From: Clostridia bacterium
Lineage (GTDB): Bacteria > Bacillota > Clostridia > Christensenellales > UBA3700
DNA: 7,913 nucleotides
Direction of reading: 5' to 3'
NCBI GenBank assembly: GCA_900772745.1
Contig: CAAGRV010000159.1
Coordinates: 1 to 7,913, forward strand
A model generated the notes under the pieces. That model saw only the letters and a list, made by a program, of their open reading frames with translations, was not told the DNA's origin and did no database searches. Within the stretch, counting starts at the first letter, position 1. Every line of letters begins with the position of its first letter. This document shows positions 1 to 6,755 of the stretch, piece by piece. Made by a program: the position numbers and the translations under genes.

Positions 1-89
1 TATTAAACTCAATTCGCTTGATTTTTTGCTAAAATTGTGATTTTTCTATGAAATTTTGGCTGAAAAAGATAAAATTTTTGCATAAAGTA

Positions 90-116
90 TTGCTAAATAT
101 CTCATTTTAAGATAAT
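90..116 (+). promoter_or_regulatory. weak candidate promoter of ppdK
   Basis: Within the AT-rich leader, TTGCTA at 90-95 resembles a -35 box and GATAAT at 111-116 resembles a -10 box. The spacer is only 15 bp, short of the usual 16-18. A second -10-like TATAAA lies at 118-123 but has no well-placed -35. In DNA this AT-rich such matches arise easily, so this is the best available candidate and not a confident call. Confidence 0.3.
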
Positions 117-141
117 GTATAAATGTTAAGAAAAAGTTCTT

Positions 142-147
142 AGGAGG
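142..147 (+). promoter_or_regulatory. strong Shine-Dalgarno site of ppdK
   Basis: A perfect AGGAGG lies 6 bases before the ATG at 154. It fixes the ppdK start and suggests strong translation initiation, in keeping with the biased codon choice of that gene. Confidence 0.9.
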
Positions 148-153
148 CTAATC

Positions 154-2817
154 ATGGCTAAATATGTTTACCTTTTCAAAGAGGCAGACGGCGACAACAA
201 AGCGTTGTTCGGTGGCAAGGGCGCAAACCTTGCCAAAATGACATCTTGGGGAATGCCAGTTCCACAAGGTTTCACAATCACAACTGAAGCTTGTACAAAA
301 TACTACGATGACGGCGAGAAGATCGTTGACAGCGTTGTAGAAGAGATTTTCGATGCACTTGCAAAAGTTGAGGCAGATGCTGGCAAGAAATTCGGAGATG
401 AAGAAAATCCATTCTTGGTATCTGTGCGTTCTGGTGCTAGAGCATCAATGCCAGGTATGATGGACACCATTCTCAATCTTGGTCTAAATGACGTTTCTGT
501 TAAGGGTCTTGCTAGAAAGACTGGCAATCCAAGATTTGCATACGACTGTTACAGAAGATTTATCCAAATGTTTTCTGACGTAGTTATGGGCTCTTCCAAG
601 TCATCTTTCGAGAAAATCATTGACGAAATCAAAGAGGCTAAGGGCGTAAAACAAGATACAGAACTCACAGCAGAAGATCTTCAAGAGCTTATCGCAAGAT
701 TTAAGGCATTCTACAAAGAAGACCAAGGACAAGACTTCCCACAAGATCCAAAGGTTCAACTTATCGAGGCTGTTAAGGCAGTATTCCGTAGCTGGAACAA
801 CCCAAGAGCTATCGTATATCGTCGTATGAACGATATTCCTGGCAGCTGGGGTACAGCAGTAAACGTACAATCAATGGTATTCGGTAACATGGGCGATACA
901 TCTGGTACAGGTGTTGCATTTACTCGTGACCCATCTACTGGTGAAAAGAAATTGTACGGCGAATATTTGATGAACGCACAAGGCGAAGACGTAGTTGCTG
1001 GTATCAGAACTCCAATGACTATCGACCACCTTGCTGAGACCAACAAAGCAGTTTATGACCAATTCGTAGCTATAGCTAGCAGACTTGAACAAGAAAACAA
1101 AGATATGCAAGATATGGAGTTCACCATCGAAGAAGGCAGACTTTATATGTTGCAAACAAGAAATGGTAAGAGAACAGCAAGAGCTGCCATCAAGATTGCT
1201 TGTGATCTCGTTGACGAAGGTATGATCACAGACAAAGAGGCTCTTCTCAAAATCGAGCCAAAGCAACTTGACGCTTTGCTCCACCCACAATTCAATGCCA
1301 AGGCTTTGAAGAGTGCTAAGGCAATTTGCCAAGGTCTTCCAGCATCTCCTGGTGCTGCATTCGGTAAGATTTCTTTCAGCGCAGAAGAGGCAGTTGAGAG
1401 AGCAGCAAAGGGCGAAAAGGTTGTTCTTGTAAGACTTGAGACATCTCCAGAAGATATCGAAGGTATGTACGCAGCTCAAGGCGTTTTGACAGCTCGTGGC
1501 GGTATGACATCTCACGCAGCAGTAGTTGCTCGTGGTATGGGTGCTTGCTGTGTTGCTGGTTGTGGCGCATTGAAGATTGACGAAGACAACAAACTTCTTT
1601 ATATCAACGGCGTTAAGTACACCACCGAAGATTATTTGTCTTTGGACGGCTCTACTGGCAACGTATATGGCGAAAAGATTGAGACCGAAGAGGCTAGCGT
1701 AAGCGGTGACTTTGCAAGAATTATGGAATGGGCTGACAAGTACAGAGCTTTGCAAGTTCGTACCAACGCTGATACTCCAAAGGATGCAGCTACAGCAGTT
1801 AAGTTTGGTGCTGAGGGTATTGGTCTTTGCCGTACAGAGCATATGTTCTTTGCCGAAGACAGAATTCCTGCAATCAGAGAAATGATCGTTTCTACTACCG
1901 AAGAAGGCAGAAGAAAGGCACTTGCAAAACTTCTTCCAATGCAAAGAGAAGACTTCATCGGTATCTATGAGGCAATGGAAGGTCGTCCAGTTACTATCCG
2001 TTTCTTGGACCCACCACTTCACGAGTTCGTTCCACACAAAGATGAAGAAATCAGAGAGCTTGCTACCAACATGAATCTTACATACGAAGAGCTCAAAGCT
2101 ATCGTTGACAATCTCCACGAGTTCAACCCAATGATGGGACACCGTGGTTGCCGTCTAAGCGTTACATATCCAGAAATTGCTGAGATGCAAACCCAAGCTG
2201 TTATCGAGGCAGCTATCGCAGTAAGCAAGAAGGGCATCAATGTTGTTCCAGAGATTATGATTCCACTTATCGGCGACATCAAAGAATTGAAGTACGTAAA
2301 AGACGTTGTTGTTAAGACAGCTGAGAAAGTTCTTGCTGACAACAATGTTAAGATGGCTTACCATATCGGTACAATGATCGAAATCCCAAGAGCTGCATTG
2401 ACAGCTGATGAGATTGCCAAAGAGGCAGAATTCTTCTCATTCGGTACCAACGACCTTACCCAAATGACATTCGGTTTCTCAAGAGACGATGCAGGTAAGT
2501 TCTTGAACGAATACTATGAAAAGAAGATTTTTGAGTCTGATCCATTCGCAAGACTTGACCAAGTTGGCGTAGGCAAACTTGTTAAGATTGCTATTGATGG
2601 TGGTAAATCTACTCGTCCTGATATCAAACTTGGTATCTGTGGTGAGCACGGTGGTGACCCATCTACTATTGAGTTCTGCCACAATGTAGGACTTACATAC
2701 GTATCTTGCTCTCCATACCGTGTACCTATCGCAAGACTTGCAGCAGCTCAAGCTAACATTCTCAATCCAAGAGTTAAGCCAGCTCCAATGTCTACAAGAT
2801 ACATTCAAGAAAACTAA
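154..2817 (+). CDS. ppdK: pyruvate, phosphate dikinase
   Basis: Interconverts pyruvate + ATP + phosphate with PEP + AMP + pyrophosphate in the cytoplasm; anaerobes use it in PPi-linked glycolysis or to make PEP. The 887 residues carry all three family modules. The N-terminal ATP-grasp part has GGKGANLAKM near residues 21-30. The swivelling phosphohistidine domain has GGMTSHAAVVARGMG with the catalytic His at 454 and, two residues earlier, Thr452, the position that PPDK regulatory proteins phosphorylate in plants and some bacteria. The C-terminal PEP/pyruvate barrel has GIGLCRTEHMFF (555-566, Arg560), Arg616 in VTIRFLDPP, GTNDLTQ (764-770) and the active-site Cys829 in GICGEHGGDP. Length fits the family (about 870-890). 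PEP synthase and PTS enzyme I are excluded by the domain order and the GGMTSHAAVVARGMG/GICGEHGGDP combination. The start follows a perfect AGGAGG. The gene is monocistronic, with its own terminator. Codon use (AGA, CCA, CTT, almost no ATA) is far more biased than in the downstream genes, suggesting high expression. Confidence 0.98.
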   Translation: MAKYVYLFKEADGDNKALFGGKGANLAKMTSWGMPVPQGFTITTEACTKYYDDGEKIVDSVVEEIFDALAKVEADAGKKFGDEENPFLVSVRSGARASMPGMMDTILNLGLNDVSVKGLARKTGNPRFAYDCYRRFIQMFSDVVMGSSKSSFEKIIDEIKEAKGVKQDTELTAEDLQELIARFKAFYKEDQGQDFPQDPKVQLIEAVKAVFRSWNNPRAIVYRRMNDIPGSWGTAVNVQSMVFGNMGDTSGTGVAFTRDPSTGEKKLYGEYLMNAQGEDVVAGIRTPMTIDHLAETNKAVYDQFVAIASRLEQENKDMQDMEFTIEEGRLYMLQTRNGKRTARAAIKIACDLVDEGMITDKEALLKIEPKQLDALLHPQFNAKALKSAKAICQGLPASPGAAFGKISFSAEEAVERAAKGEKVVLVRLETSPEDIEGMYAAQGVLTARGGMTSHAAVVARGMGACCVAGCGALKIDEDNKLLYINGVKYTTEDYLSLDGSTGNVYGEKIETEEASVSGDFARIMEWADKYRALQVRTNADTPKDAATAVKFGAEGIGLCRTEHMFFAEDRIPAIREMIVSTTEEGRRKALAKLLPMQREDFIGIYEAMEGRPVTIRFLDPPLHEFVPHKDEEIRELATNMNLTYEELKAIVDNLHEFNPMMGHRGCRLSVTYPEIAEMQTQAVIEAAIAVSKKGINVVPEIMIPLIGDIKELKYVKDVVVKTAEKVLADNNVKMAYHIGTMIEIPRAALTADEIAKEAEFFSFGTNDLTQMTFGFSRDDAGKFLNEYYEKKIFESDPFARLDQVGVGKLVKIAIDGGKSTRPDIKLGICGEHGGDPSTIEFCHNVGLTYVSCSPYRVPIARLAAAQANILNPRVKPAPMSTRYIQEN

Positions 2818-2830
2818 TCTAGTTGGAATT

Positions 2831-2857
2831 GCCCACTCGCAAGAGTGGGCTTTTTTT
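2831..2857 (+). terminator. intrinsic terminator of ppdK
   Basis: A perfect 8-bp stem, GCCCACTC (2831-2838) with GAGTGGGC (2843-2850), closes a GCAA tetraloop of the stable GNRA class. Seven T residues (2851-2857) follow directly. It begins 13 bases after the ppdK stop and separates ppdK from the uronate operon. Confidence 0.96.
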
Positions 2858-2869
2858 GCATTTTTTGAT

Positions 2870-2875
2870 TATAAT
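2870..2875 (+). promoter_or_regulatory. candidate -10 box of the uronate operon
   Basis: A consensus TATAAT sits in the 43-base gap between the ppdK terminator and uxaC. A TG lies just upstream at 2866-2867, one base off the extended -10 position. The -35 position (about 2847-2852, GGGCTT) overlaps the terminator stem and does not match TTGACA, so an activator or the extended -10 would have to compensate. Transcription would start near 2882, leaving a leader of about 19 bases. The -10 match is visible; its use is inferred. Confidence 0.55.
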
Positions 2876-2900
2876 TTAGCTTTTTGGCAACAATATTTGT

Positions 2901-4295
2901 ATGCAAAAATTCGATAAAAACAAGTTGTTACTTACAAGCAGTTTGGCGCAAGAGTTGTACAACGACTTTGCCAAGGATATGCCGATATATGATTATCATT
3001 GCCATTTGTCCGCCAAAGATATATACGAGGACAAACGCTTTGACAATCTAACCGACTTGTGGCTTAGGGCAGATCACTACAAGTGGCGACTTATGCGAGC
3101 TGGTGGCATATCGGAGGATTTGATAACAGGTAGAGCGGGCGACAAGGAAAAATTCCTTGCTTTTGCCAGTTGTTTGGACAAAGCGATAGGCAATCCGATA
3201 TACACGTGGTGCAATATGGAGCTTAGCAAATATTTTGGCATAGACGAATATTTGACTCGTGCCAATGCGGAAGATATTTGGGATAAGTGCAATAGGTATT
3301 TGGCAAACACCGAGATGACGCCCAGTAAGATTTTGAGCGACAGCAAGGTGCAGGTGATAGGCACGACGGACAATCCGACAGACAGCCTAGAATATCATAG
3401 GCGATTGAAGAAAGAGTGCGACTATCCCAAAGTTTTGCCAACTTTTCGCCCAGACAATATTATCAATATTCAAAGCGATGATTGGTTGGACAATATCCAC
3501 TTGCTAGAATGCGTAACAAACAAAGAAATTGATGGACTTGGCGGTTTGCTGTCGGCGCTAGAAGATAGAATGGATTATTTTGCTCTCAATGGTTGTAGAT
3601 TGTCTGACCACGGAATGGGTAAAATTCCTTGCGCGTATGCCAGTCTAAACGAGATTGACAGCATTGTCAAAGCAAGGCTCGCTGGCAGAGAAGTAGGATA
3701 TGAAAATTGCCAAAAAGTCGAAACATATCTACATTTTTGGTGTGGCGAGCAATATCACAAGCGGGATTGGGTATGGCAAATCCACTTTGGTTGCTTGCGG
3801 AACGCCAACACAAAAGGCTACAAAAGATTGGGCAAAGACAGTGGTTATGATTGCATTTTGGCAAGCAGTGGAAAGCAAGGTTTGGTGAGTTTGTTGGACA
3901 GGTTGGCGGGAGAAAACAGCTTGCCTAAGATGATAATTTACAGCCTAAATCCCAATGACAATATATTCCTTGATTGTCTAATAGCCAGTTTTCAAGGCGA
4001 AAATGGCGGTGGTATCCAACACGGCAGTGCGTGGTGGTTTGGCGACAACAAAGACGGTATTCAAGCCCAGCTGACAAGCCTTGCACACAACGGACTACTT
4101 GGCAATTTTGTGGGAATGTTGACAGACAGCAGGAGTTTTTTGAGCTATGTGCGACACGATTATTTTCGACGCATTTTGTGCAGTACGCTGTCTAAGTGGG
4201 CTGAGAATGGCGAAGTATGCAACCAAGTTGAGATATTGGGAGAGATAGTCAAGGGAATATGCTTTGACAATGCGAAAAAATTTTTTGGAGGTTGA
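2901..4295 (+). CDS. uxaC: glucuronate (uronate) isomerase
   Basis: Isomerises D-glucuronate to D-fructuronate (and, in the family, D-galacturonate to D-tagaturonate), the first step of cytoplasmic hexuronate breakdown. The 464 residues match the family length (E. coli UxaC about 470). It belongs to the amidohydrolase superfamily: the metal-site HxH is YDYHCH (His33, His35). Family blocks continue with GTTDNPTDSLEYH from residue 154, LSDHG mid-protein and the near-invariant GMLTDSRSFLSYVRHDYFRRILC from residue 405. No tagaturonate reductase or altronate dehydratase is present, so its role here is the glucuronate branch. ATG 2901 is the only conventional start after an in-frame TAG at 2877-2879, and the conserved N-terminus begins soon after it, yet no Shine-Dalgarno is visible. 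First gene of the operon; its last Gly-Gly codons double as the ribosome binding site of uxuA, one base before that gene's ATG. Confidence 0.96.
   Translation: MQKFDKNKLLLTSSLAQELYNDFAKDMPIYDYHCHLSAKDIYEDKRFDNLTDLWLRADHYKWRLMRAGGISEDLITGRAGDKEKFLAFASCLDKAIGNPIYTWCNMELSKYFGIDEYLTRANAEDIWDKCNRYLANTEMTPSKILSDSKVQVIGTTDNPTDSLEYHRRLKKECDYPKVLPTFRPDNIINIQSDDWLDNIHLLECVTNKEIDGLGGLLSALEDRMDYFALNGCRLSDHGMGKIPCAYASLNEIDSIVKARLAGREVGYENCQKVETYLHFWCGEQYHKRDWVWQIHFGCLRNANTKGYKRLGKDSGYDCILASSGKQGLVSLLDRLAGENSLPKMIIYSLNPNDNIFLDCLIASFQGENGGGIQHGSAWWFGDNKDGIQAQLTSLAHNGLLGNFVGMLTDSRSFLSYVRHDYFRRILCSTLSKWAENGEVCNQVEILGEIVKGICFDNAKKFFGG
4287..4291 (+). promoter_or_regulatory. Shine-Dalgarno of uxuA inside the uxaC 3' end
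   Basis: GGAGG lies 5 bases before ATG 4297 and is read as part of the last glycine codons of uxaC. It settles the uxuA start over the in-frame TTG at 4264, and suggests translational coupling between the two genes. Confidence 0.85.
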
Positions 4296-4296
4296 G

Positions 4297-5361
4297 ATGA
4301 GTATAAAGATGGCATTTCGTTGGTATGGCGAGAGCGACAACATACCGCTAGAATATATCAGACAAATCCCGCCGATAAGGTCGATTGTGTCGGCGGTTTA
4401 TGACACGCCTGTCGGACAAGTTTGGCGGCGAGAGAGCTTGCAAAAGCTCAAAGACGAGTGCGAAAAGCACAAACTCGTATTCGACGTGGTCGAGTCAATT
4501 CCTGTCCACGAAGACATCAAGCTTGGCAAGGGAAAATGCGACGAGTATATCCGCAACTATTGCGCCAATATCAAGCTGTGCGGACAGATGGGTATCAAGT
4601 GTATTACCTACAACTTTATGCCGATATTTGATTGGACAAGAACGAGCGTTGACAAGCGAGCTGGCGACAATTCGACCAGCCTAGTTATGTACAAAGAAGA
4701 GCTATCTTCGCTCAATCCTTTGACGGACGATATTCGCTTGCCGGGTTGGGACAGCAGTTATAGCAAGGAAGAAATTGTCCAGCTCATCGAAGAATATAAA
4801 GAGCTTGGTGAGCAAGGTTTGTGGCGCAATTTGAAAAGATTTTTGGACGAAGTTGTACCTGTGGCAGAAATGTGTGGAGTCAGGTTGGCACTTCACCCCG
4901 ACGATCCACCATATTCGATTTTTGGGTTGCCAAGAATAATTGTTGACGAGCGAGCGTTAGAGCGTGTATTGGGTATGGTGGACAGCCCGAGCAACTGTTT
5001 GTGCCTGTGTACGGGCAGTCTTGGCTGTGTGTCTACCAACAACGTTGTCAAGATGATAGACAAGTTTGCCACCCAAAACAAGATTGCATTTATGCATATC
5101 CGCAACGTCAAGATTGTGGGCGATGGTTCGTTCGAAGAAACGGCGCATATGTCCAAGTGTGGTTCGTTGGATATGTACGAGATTGTCCGCACGCTTATTT
5201 TGCGAAATTATGACGGTTACGTGCGTGCCGACCACGGCAGAATGATTTGGGGAGAGCGTGGCAAATCTGGCTACGGATTGTATGACAGAGCGTTGGGAGT
5301 GAGTTATTTGAGCGGTTTGTTCGAGGGATTGGAAAAGGAGCTTGGGTATGCAAAACGATAA
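4297..5361 (+). CDS. uxuA: D-mannonate dehydratase
   Basis: Dehydrates D-mannonate to 2-keto-3-deoxy-D-gluconate (KDG) with a divalent metal in a TIM-barrel fold. The 354-residue product opens with the family signature FRWYGESDNIPLEYIRQIP, followed by the SAVYDTPVGQVW block. The metal ligand set of UxuA is recognisable: His200 in LALHPDDPP, Cys238 in LCLCTGS, His267 in FMHIRNVK and Asp312 in VRADHGR. The length is slightly below the E. coli enzyme (about 394) and typical of shorter Gram-positive forms. ATG 4297 is chosen because GGAGG precedes it and the protein then starts like known UxuA; the in-frame TTG 4264 lies inside uxaC and adds unrelated residues. Second gene of the operon; its 3' end overlaps the next gene by 14 bases. 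Confidence 0.96.
   Translation: MSIKMAFRWYGESDNIPLEYIRQIPPIRSIVSAVYDTPVGQVWRRESLQKLKDECEKHKLVFDVVESIPVHEDIKLGKGKCDEYIRNYCANIKLCGQMGIKCITYNFMPIFDWTRTSVDKRAGDNSTSLVMYKEELSSLNPLTDDIRLPGWDSSYSKEEIVQLIEEYKELGEQGLWRNLKRFLDEVVPVAEMCGVRLALHPDDPPYSIFGLPRIIVDERALERVLGMVDSPSNCLCLCTGSLGCVSTNNVVKMIDKFATQNKIAFMHIRNVKIVGDGSFEETAHMSKCGSLDMYEIVRTLILRNYDGYVRADHGRMIWGERGKSGYGLYDRALGVSYLSGLFEGLEKELGYAKR
5335..5340 (+). promoter_or_regulatory. Shine-Dalgarno of the mannonate oxidoreductase gene
   Basis: AAGGAG within the end of uxuA lies 7 bases before ATG 5348. It favours that ATG over the in-frame TTG at 5342, which would sit only one base from this site. Confidence 0.8.
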
Positions 5362-6196
5362 TTGGAGAGTAGATTTGACAGGCAAAGTTGTTGTTGTGAC
5401 TGGTGGCGGTGGCGACATTGGCGGAGAGTTTGCGATGGCGGTTGCTAGGTGCAATGCCAAGGTAGCATTGCTTGATTTGACGGCTGACAAGGCAAAAATT
5501 GTGCAACAAAACATTGAGAAAATCAACCAAATAGCAAGGGTTTACGAGTGCAATGTGTTGGACAAAAATCAAGTAGAAAGTGTTGCCGTCAGAGTGGAGC
5601 AAGAAATGGGCAGTTGTGATATTCTCATCAACTGTGCCGGTGGCAACCACCCAAGTGCAACCACGGACAAAGAGTATTTGTCGGCGGAAGATTTGGGCGA
5701 GATGAAGACGTTTTTTGATTTGGACGAAGATGCAATCCGCAAGGTGTTCGACCTAAACATTTTGGGTAGTATTTTGCCAACTCAAGCGTTCAGCAAACAA
5801 ATGTTGGGTAAGAAGGGGTGCTGTATCGTCAATGTGTCGTCGATGAACGCATTTTGTCCGCTTACCAAAATCCCTGCATATTCGGCGGCAAAGGCTGGCG
5901 TGTCCAACTTTACGAAGTGGCTTGCCGTACATTTTAGCAAGGTAGGTATCAGGGTAAACGCCCTAGCGCCAGGATTTTTCTCTACACGGCAAAACAAGGA
6001 ATTGTTGTGGAATGCGGACGGAAATCCGACGCCACGCACGCACAAAATTTTGCGTGCAACGCCAATGGAAAGGTTGGGAGAGTGCAAAGAGCTTGTGGGC
6101 GGTTTGCTATATTTGATAGATGACAATTTATCTAGTTTTGTGACGGGAATAGTCTTGCCTATTGACGGCGGTTTTTCGGCTTATAGTGGGGTGTGA
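5348..6196 (+). CDS. D-mannonate oxidoreductase (fructuronate reductase), SDR family
   Basis: Reduces D-fructuronate to D-mannonate with NAD(P)H, linking UxaC to UxuA. It is a 282-residue classical short-chain dehydrogenase: cofactor motif TGGGGDIG (residues 18-25) after a hydrophobic strand, NCAG (95-98), catalytic Ser165 in NVSSMNAF, Tyr178 and Lys182 in YSAAK, then APGFF. The tail FVTGIVLPIDGGFSAYSGV and the TPMERLGE block are characteristic of the YjmF/UxuB-type mannonate oxidoreductases of Bacillus and Clostridia, which are unrelated to the long-chain UxuB of E. coli. The substrate is inferred from this resemblance plus the flanking uxaC, uxuA, kdgA and kdgK. Cofactor preference cannot be settled by reading; the Asp at the end of the second strand (LLDLTADKA) leans towards NADH. 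Alternative: gluconate 5-dehydrogenase, a close relative, but that would leave the pathway without its reductase. Start chosen by the AAGGAG site; one base separates the stop from kdgA. Confidence 0.93.
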   Translation: MQNDNWRVDLTGKVVVVTGGGGDIGGEFAMAVARCNAKVALLDLTADKAKIVQQNIEKINQIARVYECNVLDKNQVESVAVRVEQEMGSCDILINCAGGNHPSATTDKEYLSAEDLGEMKTFFDLDEDAIRKVFDLNILGSILPTQAFSKQMLGKKGCCIVNVSSMNAFCPLTKIPAYSAAKAGVSNFTKWLAVHFSKVGIRVNALAPGFFSTRQNKELLWNADGNPTPRTHKILRATPMERLGECKELVGGLLYLIDDNLSSFVTGIVLPIDGGFSAYSGV

Positions 6197-6197
6197 T

Positions 6198-6755
6198 ATG
6201 CAAAAACTTATACCTATTTTGACAGTAGAAAATCAAGACGAGTTGGACAAGATTTTGGGCGCGCTTTGCAAAAATAGTATCTATACCGCAGAGATTACTT
6301 TTCGCACGGCTTTTGCGCCCGAGGCGATAGAATTTGCTTGTGCCAATTATCCCAATATGGCGATAGGGGCAGGCACAATTCTCAACCTTGACCAATGCAA
6401 AATTGCTATCCAAAATGGTGCAAAATTCATTGTGTCGCCGGGGCTAGATAGCGAAGTGGCGAAGTATTGCCAAGAGCGTGGCGTCGACTATTATCCAGGC
6501 TGTGTGACGCCGACCGAGATTATGACAGCGTCCAATCTAGGCATCAATGTCGTCAAGTTTTTCCCAAGCAACATTTATGGTGGAGTGGAAGCTCTCAAAG
6601 CCTTCCGAGCGCCATTTCGGGGAACAAAATTTATTCCAACAGGCGGTGTGAATAGGCACAATATCGAAGAATATCTAGCGCTAGACAATGTAGCGGCAGT
6701 GGGCGGTAGCTTTTTTGTCGAAGAGAGCCTAAGAAAAATGGAGAAAAATATATGA
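6198..6755 (+). CDS. kdgA: KDPG aldolase (2-keto-3-deoxy-6-phosphogluconate aldolase), short form
   Basis: Class I aldolase cleaving KDPG to pyruvate and glyceraldehyde 3-phosphate, the last step of the route. Family motifs are intact: AEITFRT with Glu32 and Arg36-Thr37, GAGTIL, FIVSPGLD, YPGCVTPTEI, the Schiff-base Lys120 in NVVKFFPSN, and the phosphate-binding FIPTGGVN (145-152) and VGGSFF. At 185 residues it is shorter than usual (about 205-213): it begins almost at the first barrel strand (LIPIL) without the usual N-terminal helix, and ends about 15 residues after GGSFF, where relatives have a longer final helix. The in-frame TTG at 6162 would add residues that do not resemble the family. 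A GGGG at 6188-6191 is a modest ribosome site. One base follows the upstream stop, and the stop overlaps the kdgK start as ATGA. Related KHG or KDPGal aldolases share this fold; context favours KDPG. Confidence 0.93.
   Translation: MQKLIPILTVENQDELDKILGALCKNSIYTAEITFRTAFAPEAIEFACANYPNMAIGAGTILNLDQCKIAIQNGAKFIVSPGLDSEVAKYCQERGVDYYPGCVTPTEIMTASNLGINVVKFFPSNIYGGVEALKAFRAPFRGTKFIPTGGVNRHNIEEYLALDNVAAVGGSFFVEESLRKMEKNI

Noticed and set aside
48..110. 20-codon open frame in the ppdK leader (basic and hydrophobic peptide)
   Set aside because: No ribosome site precedes its ATG, and the composition is what AT-rich DNA gives by chance. No attenuator-like hairpin follows it.
871..2142. 423-codon open frame on the - strand inside ppdK
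   Set aside because: It lies fully antisense to a gene with intact PPDK motifs. Its composition (many Cys, Ser, Phe, His) is not that of a known protein. ppdK's biased codons rarely give stops in this reverse frame.
154..2817. ppdK as part of the uronate operon
   Set aside because: A strong intrinsic terminator and a new promoter-like box separate them, so a shared transcript is unlikely even though pyruvate links them.
2720..2917. 65-codon + strand frame across the ppdK end and terminator
   Set aside because: It runs through the coding end of ppdK, the intrinsic terminator and the uxaC start, and resembles nothing; a chance frame.
4264..4296. TTG start extending uxuA upstream
   Set aside because: It lies inside uxaC, lacks a ribosome site and adds residues not seen in UxuA; ATG 4297 has GGAGG at good spacing.
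6162..6197. TTG start extending kdgA upstream
   Set aside because: The added residues come from the coding end of the oxidoreductase and do not resemble the missing N-terminal helix of the family.
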